A stretch of DNA of 64,000 nt from Lachnospiraceae bacterium (GTDB lineage Bacteria > Bacillota > Clostridia > Lachnospirales > Lachnospiraceae), in contig SVDZ01000002.1 of the NCBI GenBank assembly GCA_015057625.1, forward strand, positions 190,865-254,864, in the 5' to 3' direction. A program made the position numbers and the translations under genes. Shown one piece after another: positions 43,034-51,419 of this stretch (its first letter is position 1; each line of letters starts with the position of its first letter). The notes below the pieces were generated by a model. The model was not told the origin of the DNA. It did no database searches and was given only the letters and a program-made list of their open reading frames with translations.

Positions 43034-43306
43034 ATGAAGAAGACTATCATTACAGTTGTAGGAAAGGATACAGTTGGTATTATCGCCAAGGTATGTACTT
43101 ATTTAGCAGAAAAGCAGGTGAATATTTTAGATATTTCACAGACTATTGTGCAGGGCTACTTTAATATGATGATGATCGTCGATGCAAATAATTCAAACAT
43201 TGCGTACGATGTATTAGTTGATGATATGGAAAAAATCGGAGAAGAAATCGGGGTTTCAATTAAAGTTCAACATGAAGATATTTTTGACAGCATGCATAGA
43301 ATTTAA
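43034..43306 (+). CDS. ACT domain protein (UPF0237 family)
   Basis: A 90-aa stand-alone ACT domain. Begins [35 protein letters not shown], the classic ACT beta-alpha-beta with the ligand glycine, and ends in a short helix. Such proteins are thought to bind an amino acid or other small ligand. It ends at the base where an ATG begins for the UPF0210 gene, a pairing found widely in bacteria and archaea, so the two are likely partners. Confidence 0.9.
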   Translation: MKKTIITVVGKDTVGIIAKVCTYLAEKQVNILDISQTIVQGYFNMMMIVDANNSNIAYDVLVDDMEKIGEEIGVSIKVQHEDIFDSMHRI

Positions 43307-43317
43307 TGGAGGCACAT

Positions 43318-44682
43318 ATGATTAATATTTTTGAAGTAAATGAAACTAATAAGATGATTGAGCAGGATAATCTTGATGTTAGAACTATTACATTGGGAAT
43401 CAGCCTGTTAGATTGTATCAGCGATGATTTAGATACATTGAATAATAATATATATAACAAAATTAAGAGACTTGCCAGCAATCTCGTACAGACAGGTGAG
43501 GATATCTCTAAGCAGTTCGGAATTCCGATTGTAAACAAGAGAATATCTGTTACTCCAATTGCACTTATAGGTGGAGCTGCATGTAAGACTCCTGATGATT
43601 TTGTTACTATCGCACAAACTCTTGACAAAGTTGCAAAGGAAGTTGGAGTTAACTTTTTAGGAGGTTATTCAGCCCTTGTTAACAAGGGAATGACACCTGC
43701 TGAGGAGATGCTTATCAGATCTATTCCAAAAGCACTTGCAAGCACAGAGAGAGTATGTAGTTCTGTAAATGTTGGTTCGACAAAGACAGGACTTAATATG
43801 GATGCTGTTAAACTTATGGGAGAGATGATTGTTGAGACAGCAACTCTCACAAAAGAGCAGGATTCACTTGGTTGTGCAAAGTTAGTAGTATTTTGTAATG
43901 CACCGGATGATAACCCATTTATGGCCGGAGCTTTCCACGGTGTTACTGAGGCAGACGCAATTATCAACGTAGGTGTTAGCGGACCTGGTGTTGTTAAGCA
44001 TGCGCTTTCAAAGGTTAGAGGAGAGAATTTTGAAGTTCTCTGCGAGACTATTAAGAAGACAGCTTTCAAGGTAACAAGAGTTGGTCAGCTTGTTGCATGT
44101 GAAGCTTCAAAGAGACTTGGTATTCCATTTGGTATTGTAGATTTATCATTAGCTCCAACACCGGCTATTGGTGATTCGGTTGCTGATATACTTGAGGAGA
44201 TTGGTCTTGAGAGAGCGGGAGCACCTGGTACAACAGCTGCACTTGCATTACTAAACGATCAGGTTAAGAAGGGCGGAGTTATGGCTTCTTCTTACGTTGG
44301 AGGATTAAGTGGTGCGTTTATTCCTGTAAGTGAAGATCAGGGTATGATTGATGCTGTAAAGGAAGGCGCTCTTACTATAGAGAAGTTAGAGGCTATGACC
44401 TGTGTATGTTCAGTAGGACTTGATATGATTGCAATCCCTGGAGATACAAAGGCAACTACTATTTCAGGTATTATTGCTGATGAAGCTGCAATCGGTATGA
44501 TTAATCAAAAAACTACAGCGGTAAGACTTATTCCTGTTATCGGAAAGGGTGTTGGAGAGATAGTTGAGTTTGGTGGATTGCTTGGTTATGCACCGATTAT
44601 GCCGGTTAACGGATTTTCTTGTGATAACTTCGTAAACAGAACAGGAAGAATACCTGCGCCAATCCATAGTTTCAAGAACTAA
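43318..44682 (+). CDS. UPF0210 (DUF711) PFL-like family protein
   Basis: A 454-aa protein of the UPF0210 family, which has a fold like pyruvate formate-lyase but no known reaction. Conserved stretches: [59 protein letters not shown] and the C-terminal [30 protein letters not shown] (in parts). Start ATG 43318 is set by GGAGG at 43308-43312; an overlapping ATG at 43306 has no spacing for an RBS. It is translationally close to the ACT gene. Confidence 0.88.
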   Translation: MINIFEVNETNKMIEQDNLDVRTITLGISLLDCISDDLDTLNNNIYNKIKRLASNLVQTGEDISKQFGIPIVNKRISVTPIALIGGAACKTPDDFVTIAQTLDKVAKEVGVNFLGGYSALVNKGMTPAEEMLIRSIPKALASTERVCSSVNVGSTKTGLNMDAVKLMGEMIVETATLTKEQDSLGCAKLVVFCNAPDDNPFMAGAFHGVTEADAIINVGVSGPGVVKHALSKVRGENFEVLCETIKKTAFKVTRVGQLVACEASKRLGIPFGIVDLSLAPTPAIGDSVADILEEIGLERAGAPGTTAALALLNDQVKKGGVMASSYVGGLSGAFIPVSEDQGMIDAVKEGALTIEKLEAMTCVCSVGLDMIAIPGDTKATTISGIIADEAAIGMINQKTTAVRLIPVIGKGVGEIVEFGGLLGYAPIMPVNGFSCDNFVNRTGRIPAPIHSFKN

Positions 44683-44711
44683 TTGCAAATAAAAAATATA
44701 AAATAAATTAT

Positions 44712-44757
44712 AAAAACTCTATTGAAGGAAATGATCCGTCAATAGAGTTTTTATTAT
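44712..44757. terminator. Bidirectional terminator between UPF0210 and tmcAL
   Basis: AAAAACTCTATTGA (44712-44725) pairs with TCAATAGAGTTTTT (44739-44752). A/T tracts on both sides serve the convergent genes. Confidence 0.9.
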
Positions 44758-45975
44758 TTAATGTATTTTTGATTTAAAGTTAAGAGTGAAATCGTCAAAA
44801 CGACTGTCGATATTGTAACCGGCTTTTTGGTTGTACAATAGGTCTGCTTTGTAATTGATTTCTAAAAGTCTTAATGCTTCTGTAGTTGCTGATTTATAAA
44901 AATCTCCGTATTTGTTTACAAAAGGTACTTGGCAATTGCTTTTAATTGATTTGAGAAGAATACTGTTGCCTGAATTGATTGCCAAAGGGAAAATGTATTG
45001 ATTATAGCCTGAGGCTTTCGCGCTGTTTACGATATCTTCAGTTATACCCAAAAGTATGTGTAAAAGACTTCTCTTTAGATGAGCGAGAGTCTCATCTTTT
45101 GTGAGTAATTGATTTAAGAATGAGTTAATATCTCTGAAATTATTCTTTTCGTTATTTAATTTGTTTGACAGGAACTTTGATATATCGCTATATTTATCAA
45201 ATCTGTTTTCCCTAATCAGACTGTAAAAATATAAATCGGAAAAATTATCGTTTGTAATTGCAGTACTGTTATCTTTGATGTCTTTGAATACGAAATCCGG
45301 AACAACATATTTGAGGGCTTCGGTGTCTCCTGCCTGAATTAGCTTTCTGGTGGCAGTGGCGGAAGCAAACCGGCCCGCTATTTCAGATGAATTGTATCCA
45401 TTATCGTTTCGCTTTATTCCAATGGGAGTGATTGACGAGTTGGATTTTATCAGAGCTTTTAAATACTCGACAGCCAAAATGTTGTTTGGCTTATTTAAAA
45501 TGGCGGAAGAATCAGAATCGTTTGTGTATTCTGCAACAGCAAGACTTCTGGCTTTTGGAAAAGAACAACCGTCTTTAAGATAATTCTTGAGAGCTTCCTT
45601 GTAAGCTTGGGGTTCTTCGGTAAATATTTGTGCGTATTCCTTAAGTTTGTCTATGGAATCTTCTTCGCATCCAAAAACCAGATAGTTAACGATACCTGTT
45701 TTGTTAAGCAAATCTACTGCTGAACAAGCGAAGAGTTCGGCGCTTCCTGTGGAAAAAACAGTGGGAAGTTCCATCACTAAATCGCAACCCGCATTGATGG
45801 CCCATTTAGATCTGGTATATTTGTTGAAAATTGCAGGCTCACCTCTTTGTACATAGTTGCCGCTCATTGCAATAATCATGTTGTCGCAGGAAGTTAATTC
45901 TTTTGCTTTTTCAATTTGATATTTATGTCCGTTGTGTAGTGGATTGTACTCGGTAATAATTGCGGTTGTAATCAT
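44758..45975 (-). CDS. tmcAL: tRNA(Met) cytidine acetate ligase (YlbM type)
   Basis: A 405-aa nucleotidyltransferase-like enzyme that activates acetate with ATP to acetylate C34 of elongator tRNA-Met in Bacillus. The N-terminal ITEYNPLHNGHKYQIEKAKE has the HxGH adenylyltransferase motif, and MSGNYVQRGEPAIFNKYTRSKWAI follows, both diagnostic for YlbM. AGGAGG on the minus strand precedes the ATG. It forms part of the ylb-like neighbourhood (rsmD, coaD, ylbJ, tmcAL, yceD, rpmF). Confidence 0.92.
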   Translation of the reverse strand: MITTAIITEYNPLHNGHKYQIEKAKELTSCDNMIIAMSGNYVQRGEPAIFNKYTRSKWAINAGCDLVMELPTVFSTGSAELFACSAVDLLNKTGIVNYLVFGCEEDSIDKLKEYAQIFTEEPQAYKEALKNYLKDGCSFPKARSLAVAEYTNDSDSSAILNKPNNILAVEYLKALIKSNSSITPIGIKRNDNGYNSSEIAGRFASATATRKLIQAGDTEALKYVVPDFVFKDIKDNSTAITNDNFSDLYFYSLIRENRFDKYSDISKFLSNKLNNEKNNFRDINSFLNQLLTKDETLAHLKRSLLHILLGITEDIVNSAKASGYNQYIFPLAINSGNSILLKSIKSNCQVPFVNKYGDFYKSATTEALRLLEINYKADLLYNQKAGYNIDSRFDDFTLNFKSKIH

Positions 45976-46116
45976 TAAAACCTCCTGAAAAAATGTGAAT
46001 TTATCACTGAAATAAATCTGTATTTATCATTTTATCATTAAGACAGAGTGTCATCAATCTTGATATTTATTTAACAATCTATTTGGCTTTGTTTTGTTGT
46101 TTTATAGTATGTAATT

Positions 46117-46125
46117 TGTTATAAT
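46117..46125 (+). promoter_or_regulatory. Extended -10 promoter for pta-ackA
   Basis: TGTTATAAT (TG-n-TATAAT) with a weak TTGTTT 17 bp upstream of the -10. The leader to the pta ATG is about 105 nt and shows no riboswitch that I recognise. Confidence 0.6.
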
Positions 46126-46234
46126 GTAACAGTGAAAAATGCATTCTGTATTGAAAGGTGTTGTCACATATTTTTTTTGTTTGCCTTTCAAAAGAGAATT
46201 AATATGTTGATGTACTGATAGGAGATTTGGACTG

Positions 46235-47230
46235 ATGGATTTTATAGAAAGCATTAAAGAACGTGCAAGACAAGAAAGAAAAACAATTGTTCTTCCTGAA
46301 GGAATGGATAAAAGAACATATGAGGCAGCGGAGATTATTTTGAGCGAAGACTTTGTTGATCTCATTATATTAGCGACTCCTGAGGAGTATTGGGACAATG
46401 GAAGAGATTACAATGTCTCAAAAGCAAAAATCATTAATCCTAAGGATTATGAGAAAACAGAACAATATGTTGATGAATTTGTTGAACTTAGAAAGGCAAA
46501 AGGGATCACCAGAGAACTCGCCCATGCTACTTTGATCAATGACTATATGTATTATGCATGTATGATGGTTCAGCAGGGAGATGCGGACGGTGTAGTATCC
46601 GGTGCATGTCATTCCTCAGCTAATACACTCAGACCATCTCTTCAGATTATAAAAACTAAACCGGGAACTAAACTTGTTTCTTGTTTCTTCCTTATGGTTG
46701 TTCCAAACAAAGAGCTTGGATCAAACGGAACTTTTGTTATGGGAGATTGTGGACTTAACCAAAATCCTAATTCAGAAGAACTTGCAGCTATAGCAGAGAC
46801 TAGCGCAGAATCTTTCAAGTACCTTGTGGGAGATGAGCCAAAAGTTGCAATGTTGTCACATTCTACATATGGAAGTGCAAGTCATCCTGATGTTACTAAG
46901 GTAAGGGAAGCTGTAAGAATAGCTAACCGCGATTGTCCGAATATTCTTATTGAGGGAGAACTTCAGACAGATGCGGCAGTAGTTCCTGAGGTTGCAGCAA
47001 TGAAAGCACCAAACAGCAAAATAGCCGGAAAGGCAAATGTTTTGATATTCCCGGATTTGGATGCCGGAAATATTGGTTATAAGCTTATTCATAGACTGGG
47101 ACAGGCGGAGGCGTACGGACCACTTTGTCAGGGAATAGCAAAGCCTGTAAATGATTTGTCCAGAGGATGTTCGGCAAATGACATTGTCGGTGTTGTGGCC
47201 ATTACAGCTGTTCAGGCTCAGATTAAATAG
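46235..47230 (+). CDS. pta: Phosphate acetyltransferase
   Basis: Converts acetyl-CoA and phosphate to acetyl-phosphate. 331 aa, the short Pta form. ERKTIVLPEGMDKRTYEAA at the start, DGVVSGACHSSANTLRP and the C-terminal LIFPDLDAGNIGYKLIHRLGQAEAYGP (in parts) are family signatures. GATAGGAGATT is the RBS. ackA follows 45 bp downstream; together they make ATP and acetate. Confidence 0.97.
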   Translation: MDFIESIKERARQERKTIVLPEGMDKRTYEAAEIILSEDFVDLIILATPEEYWDNGRDYNVSKAKIINPKDYEKTEQYVDEFVELRKAKGITRELAHATLINDYMYYACMMVQQGDADGVVSGACHSSANTLRPSLQIIKTKPGTKLVSCFFLMVVPNKELGSNGTFVMGDCGLNQNPNSEELAAIAETSAESFKYLVGDEPKVAMLSHSTYGSASHPDVTKVREAVRIANRDCPNILIEGELQTDAAVVPEVAAMKAPNSKIAGKANVLIFPDLDAGNIGYKLIHRLGQAEAYGPLCQGIAKPVNDLSRGCSANDIVGVVAITAVQAQIK

Positions 47231-47275
47231 GAAATCCTATATTTGTTAAGTAATAAAATTTGCGAGGTTATAATA

Positions 47276-48466
47276 ATGAAAGTATTAGTTATAAATTGTG
47301 GAAGCTCTTCACTTAAATTTCAGCTTATAGATTCAGAAAGCGAAAAGGCGGTTGCAAAAGGACTCTGCGAGCGTATTGGAATTAACGGTAGCAGAATAGC
47401 ATACACACCTGCAGGTGGAGAAAAAGAAATAAAAGAGATAGATATGCCTACTCATTCAGAAGCGATAGCTGCAGTAATAGAAGCTCTCACAAACAGCGAA
47501 ACAGGTGTTATCTCTGAATTGTCAGAAGTAGGAGCAATCGGACACAGAGTTGTTCATGGTGGAGAATACTTCAGCAAGTCAGTGGTTATCGATGAGGATG
47601 TTATCGCAAAAATCGAGGAGTGCAATGATCTGGCACCTCTTCACAATCCGGCCAATATTATCGGAATAAGAGCTTGTATGGGAGCTATGCCTGGAACACC
47701 TAATGTTGCAGTATTTGATACAGCATTCCATCAGACTATGCCTAGGGAGTCGTATTTGTATGCTATTCCAAAAAAATATTATGATGAATATAAGTTTAGA
47801 AGATATGGATTCCACGGAACATCTCACAGTTTTGTTTCAAAGAGAACAGCTGAAATCGTAGGAAGAGACTATGATTTTGTTAAGACAATTGTATGCCATC
47901 TCGGAAACGGAGCAAGTATTTGTGCAGTTGAAAATGGAAAGTCAGTAGATACAAGTATGGGACTCACACCTCTTGCAGGTGTGGTTATGGGAACCAGATC
48001 GGGAGATGTTGATCCTGAGATAGTTAAATCAATAGCTAAGAAAGAAGGGGTTGACGTAGAGGAAGCGTTAAATATCCTTAATAAAAAATCGGGTGTATTT
48101 GGAGTCTCAGGTGTATCAAGTGATTTCAGAGACATAGATGCAGCAATTGCTGAGGGAAATGATGATGCCTTGGCTGCTATGGAAGTATTTGCACACAGTG
48201 TTGTTAAGTATGTGGGTGCATATGCCGCAGCTATGAACGGTGTTGATTGCATTGCTTTTACAGCAGGTGTAGGAGAAAATAATCCGGGAGTAAGAAAGCG
48301 CGTTTGCGAAAAACTTGGATATCTTGGAATTAAATTGGATGAGGAAGCCAATAAAGTTATGGGTGAAGAGAGAGAAATCTCTACTCCTGATTCAAAGGTA
48401 AAAGTATTTGTTGTTCCAACTAATGAGGAACTGGCAATTGCAAGAGAAACAATGGAACTTATCTAG
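47276..48466 (+). CDS. ackA: Acetate kinase
   Basis: Forms ATP and acetate from acetyl-phosphate. 396 aa, the standard length. MKVLVINCGSSSLKFQLID at the N terminus, GHRVVHGGEYF, DTAFHQTMP, FHGTSHSFVSKR and GVGENNPGVRKRV are family signatures. The frame is open to a TTG at 47243, but GAGG at 47264-47267 selects ATG 47276. It works with Pta just upstream. Confidence 0.97.
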   Translation: MKVLVINCGSSSLKFQLIDSESEKAVAKGLCERIGINGSRIAYTPAGGEKEIKEIDMPTHSEAIAAVIEALTNSETGVISELSEVGAIGHRVVHGGEYFSKSVVIDEDVIAKIEECNDLAPLHNPANIIGIRACMGAMPGTPNVAVFDTAFHQTMPRESYLYAIPKKYYDEYKFRRYGFHGTSHSFVSKRTAEIVGRDYDFVKTIVCHLGNGASICAVENGKSVDTSMGLTPLAGVVMGTRSGDVDPEIVKSIAKKEGVDVEEALNILNKKSGVFGVSGVSSDFRDIDAAIAEGNDDALAAMEVFAHSVVKYVGAYAAAMNGVDCIAFTAGVGENNPGVRKRVCEKLGYLGIKLDEEANKVMGEEREISTPDSKVKVFVVPTNEELAIARETMELI

Positions 48467-48502
48467 GAAAATATTTCTCATAATAAATGTTTTATAAAAT
48501 GT

Positions 48503-48531
48503 TTGACAAATTATAACCCTATATGTATAAT
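48503..48531 (+). promoter_or_regulatory. Consensus sigma-A promoter for yceD-rpmF
   Basis: TTGACA (48503-48508), a 17-bp spacer and TATAAT (48526-48531): an exact match to both hexamers with optimal spacing. It overlaps the upstream in-frame ATG at 48523, which rules that start out. Confidence 0.9.
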
Positions 48532-48561
48532 AGTAAAGGTGTCTTTAGAAAAGAGGATTTT

Positions 48562-49089
48562 ATGTTAATAGATTTAAATGAAATCTTATCAGAAACAGGA
48601 AAAGAAAAGCAGTATACAGCACCTATTGAAAAAGATGCTTTCTCAGTTAACAGAGATGTATTTCCTTATAAAAAGAAAGAGGATGTTACATTTAGAATTG
48701 TTAACGAGGGTAAAAAAGTAATTAAAGTAGATGCTGATATTGATATAGAACTTACTATGCCGTGTAGCAGATGCTTGGAAGATGTAGTAGTTCCTTTGAA
48801 ACAGACTGTTTCAAAAGACATTGATTTAAAGAAAACCGCTCAGGAGAGAGAGGATGACATTGAGGAAGATGTTTTTCTTGATGGGATGAATTTCGATACT
48901 GAAGTTTTTGTTGATAATGAGATATTCGTTAATTTACCTATGAAGGTTCTCTGTAAAGAGGATTGCAAAGGTATATGCTATAAATGTGGAACGAATCTCA
49001 ATAATGGATCCTGTGATTGTGATACTACAGAACTTGATCCGAGAATGTCAAAAATATTAGATGTTTTTAATCAGTTTAAGGAGGTGTAA
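48562..49089 (+). CDS. yceD: YceD/DUF177 family protein
   Basis: A 175-aa protein of the DUF177 family, usually coded just before rpmF and linked with rRNA/23S maturation in plants and bacteria. Four-cysteine pattern: CSRCLED at about residue 72, then CKEDCKGICYKCGTNLNNGSC (in two parts, CKEDCKGIC and YKCGTNLNNGSCDC) near the C terminus. AAGAGGA sets ATG 48562. rpmF begins 3 bp after the stop and they share one promoter. Confidence 0.9.
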   Translation: MLIDLNEILSETGKEKQYTAPIEKDAFSVNRDVFPYKKKEDVTFRIVNEGKKVIKVDADIDIELTMPCSRCLEDVVVPLKQTVSKDIDLKKTAQEREDDIEEDVFLDGMNFDTEVFVDNEIFVNLPMKVLCKEDCKGICYKCGTNLNNGSCDCDTTELDPRMSKILDVFNQFKEV

Positions 49090-49092
49090 ACC

Positions 49093-49272
49093 ATGTCTAT
49101 CTGTCCAAAGAATAAATCTTCAAAAGCAAGAAGAGATAAGAGAAGAGCTAACTGGAAAATGGATGCAGTTAATCTTGTAAAGTGCAGCAAGTGTGGAGCA
49201 TTAATGATGCCTCATAGAGTATGCAAGGCATGTGGATCTTATAACAAAAAAGAGATTATTTCAGTTGACTAA
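49093..49272 (+). CDS. rpmF: 50S ribosomal protein L32
   Basis: A 59-aa ribosomal protein. Starts MSICPKNKSSKARRDKRRAN, then the zinc ribbon pairs Cys31-x2-Cys34 (VKCSKCGALMMPH) and Cys44-x2-Cys47 (VCKACGSYNKKEII). AAGGAGGTG upstream overlaps the yceD stop. This is the zinc-binding form of L32 with all four cysteines. A strong terminator follows. Confidence 0.98.
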   Translation: MSICPKNKSSKARRDKRRANWKMDAVNLVKCSKCGALMMPHRVCKACGSYNKKEIISVD

Positions 49273-49290
49273 TCTATTATGATTAGATAT

Positions 49291-49326
49291 AAAAAACCTT
49301 GAGTCCTATGGATTCAAGGTTTTTTA
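49291..49326 (+). terminator. Intrinsic terminator after rpmF
   Basis: AAAAAACCTTGAGTCC pairs with GGATTCAAGGTTTTTT across a short loop (one G-T pair), followed by a T-run. Confidence 0.92.
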
Positions 49327-49413
49327 TTTTACACAACAATGCTTGCTTGATTTATTTGTGGGTTTTTAGTATATTAGATATTGTGCATACTTTGCACTCT
49401 ACGGAGGTGTGAT

Positions 49414-50418
49414 ATGGCAAAAACCATAGTAGCTGTTGATTGCATGGGAGGCGACAATGCTCCCGGAGAAATTGTTAAAGGTGCAATACTTGCAGCTAAT
49501 AAAAATAAGAAAATATTAGTTAAATTAGTCGGCATTGAAGATGCTATTAAAGCAGAGCTTGCCCAATATACATACGATGAGGCACAAGTTGAGATTGTAC
49601 CTGCGACAGAGGTCATTGAAACAGCGGAGCCTCCTGTTATCGCAATACGAACAAAGACAGATTCATCATTAGTTAAAGCGATGAAGTTAGTCAAGGAAGG
49701 TGAGGCACATGCTGTTGTCACAGCAGGAAGTACAGGAGCGACTCTTGTAGGAGGGCAGCTTTTAGTAGGAAGAATTCCGGGAGTAAAGAGACCACCTCTT
49801 GCACCGCTCATTCCTACAAACAAAAAACCTGCACTTTTAATTGACTGCGGTGCAAATGTAGATGCAAAACCTCAGAATTTGGTTCAGTTTGCAAAGATTG
49901 GTTCTGTTTACATGGAAAATGTTATTGGTGTTAAGAATCCTAGGGTTGCCATAGTAAATATCGGAGCAGAGGAAGAGAAAGGTAATGCGTTGGTTAAAGA
50001 GGCATACGGACTTCTCTCTATAGAAAATGATATCAACTTTGTTGGAAATGTTGAAGCAAGAGATATTCCAAACGGTGATGTTGATGTAATTGTATGTGAA
50101 GCCTTTGTTGGAAATGTTATTCTTAAACTTTATGAAGGTGTTGGGGCAGTACTTCTTAAGAAGGTTAAGAGTGCTCTTATGAGTAACATTAAGACTAAAG
50201 TAGGGGCATTACTTATCAAATCAAAACTCAAGGAGACACTCAAGGATTTCCAACTTGAACAGTATGGTGGTGCACCGCTTTTAGGGTTGAATGGTCTTGT
50301 GGTAAAGACTCACGGAAGTTCTAAAGCAAATGAAATTAAAAATTCAGTTCTTCAGTGTGTCAGATTTAACGAGATGGAAATAAACAAAAAGATTCAGGAA
50401 AAATTATCTGATAATTAG
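49414..50418 (+). CDS. plsX: Phosphate acyltransferase PlsX
   Basis: Makes acyl-phosphate from acyl-ACP for phospholipid synthesis. 334 aa. TIVAVDCMGGDNAPGEIVKGA at the N terminus, GSTGATLVGG, DCGANVDAKP and VCEAFVGNVILKLYEG are family signatures. GGAGGTG at 49403-49409 sets ATG 49414 despite an upstream in-frame start at 49381. It is followed by acpP at 14 bp, the usual plsX-acpP pairing. Confidence 0.96.
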   Translation: MAKTIVAVDCMGGDNAPGEIVKGAILAANKNKKILVKLVGIEDAIKAELAQYTYDEAQVEIVPATEVIETAEPPVIAIRTKTDSSLVKAMKLVKEGEAHAVVTAGSTGATLVGGQLLVGRIPGVKRPPLAPLIPTNKKPALLIDCGANVDAKPQNLVQFAKIGSVYMENVIGVKNPRVAIVNIGAEEEKGNALVKEAYGLLSIENDINFVGNVEARDIPNGDVDVIVCEAFVGNVILKLYEGVGAVLLKKVKSALMSNIKTKVGALLIKSKLKETLKDFQLEQYGGAPLLGLNGLVVKTHGSSKANEIKNSVLQCVRFNEMEINKKIQEKLSDN

Positions 50419-50432
50419 TTTTGGAGGTATAT

Positions 50433-50666
50433 ATGGTATTAGAGAGTTTAATTAAATCGATTGCAGAAGTTTTGGAGATTGAGGAAAGTGAAATCACAAG
50501 AGATAGCCTTTTTGTAGAAGATTTAGGCGCTGATTCATTAGACATTATGGAGATTATTATTAACCTTGAAGATGAGTTTAATATTAAGATTCCGGTTGAA
50601 ACGGCTGCTGAAATTAAAACTGTAGGCGATGCTGCAGATAAGATTGAAAAAGCTATTAATAAATAA
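50433..50666 (+). CDS. acpP: Acyl carrier protein
   Basis: A 77-aa acidic four-helix protein. The phosphopantetheine attachment site is Ser35 in LGADSLDIME. GGAGGT at 50423-50428 precedes ATG 50433. It supplies acyl chains to PlsX and the fatty-acid cycle. Confidence 0.97.
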   Translation: MVLESLIKSIAEVLEIEESEITRDSLFVEDLGADSLDIMEIIINLEDEFNIKIPVETAAEIKTVGDAADKIEKAINK

Positions 50667-50680
50667 TGTTGAGAACTATT

Positions 50681-50706
50681 AAAGCCCTTTTCAATAAGGG
50701 CTTTTT
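50681..50706 (+). terminator. Intrinsic terminator after acpP
   Basis: AAAGCCCTT (50681-50689) pairs with AAGGGCTTT (50696-50704), then Ts. It lies only 20 bp before the rnc start, so rnc may depend on read-through or a promoter not seen here. Confidence 0.8.
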
Positions 50707-50724
50707 AAATGTGAGGATATAATT

Positions 50725-51417
50725 GTGAGTAATAGGTTATCGGAATTAGAAAGCAAAATAGGTTATAAGTTTAATAATATTGATTATCTAAAAACAGCCA
50801 TAACTCATACTTCTTATGCCAATGAAAATAAGAGGGATGGGCTTGAACACAATGAGAGAATGGAATTTTTGGGCGATGCGGTGTTAGAACTTGTATCAAG
50901 TGAAATACTGTTTAAAAAATATCCGGATTTGCCTGAAGGAAAACTAACCAGACTAAGGGCAAGTTTAGTTTGTGAACCTACTCTTGCTATGGATGCAAAA
51001 GAGATAGACCTTGGAAGTTTTCTTCTTCTTGGAAAGGGAGAGGATGCAACCGGAGGCCGTTACAGAGATTCCGTTACATCAGATGCGCTAGAAGCTGTGA
51101 TAGGAGCTATCTATTTAGACGGTGGCTTAGAAAATGCAAAATCCTTTATCGAAAAATATGTCATGAACGATATTGAAAATAAACAATTGTTCAGCGACAG
51201 TAAGACTCATTTGCAGGAAATGATTGCAGGTGATGGAACTGAGAGTGAACTTCATTACGAGATAGTTGGCGAGAGCGGACCTGATCATAATAAATCATAT
51301 ATAGCCAACGTTTTGATAAATAATAAAGTTATGGGGACCGGTGAAGGAAAAACTAAGAAGGCTGCAGAACAGAAAGCGGCTTGGGAAGCAATAAAATCTT
51401 TAGATAAGAGGCAGTAG
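50725..51417 (+). CDS. rnc: Ribonuclease III
   Basis: Cuts double-stranded RNA, including rRNA precursors. 230 aa. The catalytic signature ERMEFLGDAVLELVSSE is at about residues 44-60, DALEAVIGAIYLDGG at about 115, and the C-terminal dsRNA-binding domain ends GEGKTKKAAEQKAAWEAI. GTG 50725 is the likely start with GAGG upstream. smc starts 2 bp after the stop, the conserved rnc-smc-ftsY order. Confidence 0.96.
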   Translation: MSNRLSELESKIGYKFNNIDYLKTAITHTSYANENKRDGLEHNERMEFLGDAVLELVSSEILFKKYPDLPEGKLTRLRASLVCEPTLAMDAKEIDLGSFLLLGKGEDATGGRYRDSVTSDALEAVIGAIYLDGGLENAKSFIEKYVMNDIENKQLFSDSKTHLQEMIAGDGTESELHYEIVGESGPDHNKSYIANVLINNKVMGTGEGKTKKAAEQKAAWEAIKSLDKRQ

Positions 51418-51419
51418 GA

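Noticed and set aside
47869..48351. 160-codon minus-strand frame inside ackA
   Set aside because: It is antisense to conserved acetate kinase motifs; a by-product of codon bias.
48523..48561. Upstream ATG as the start of yceD
   Set aside because: The ATG lies within the consensus promoter (the -10 is 48526-48531), so it cannot be in the mRNA from that promoter; the RBS is at 48551-48557.
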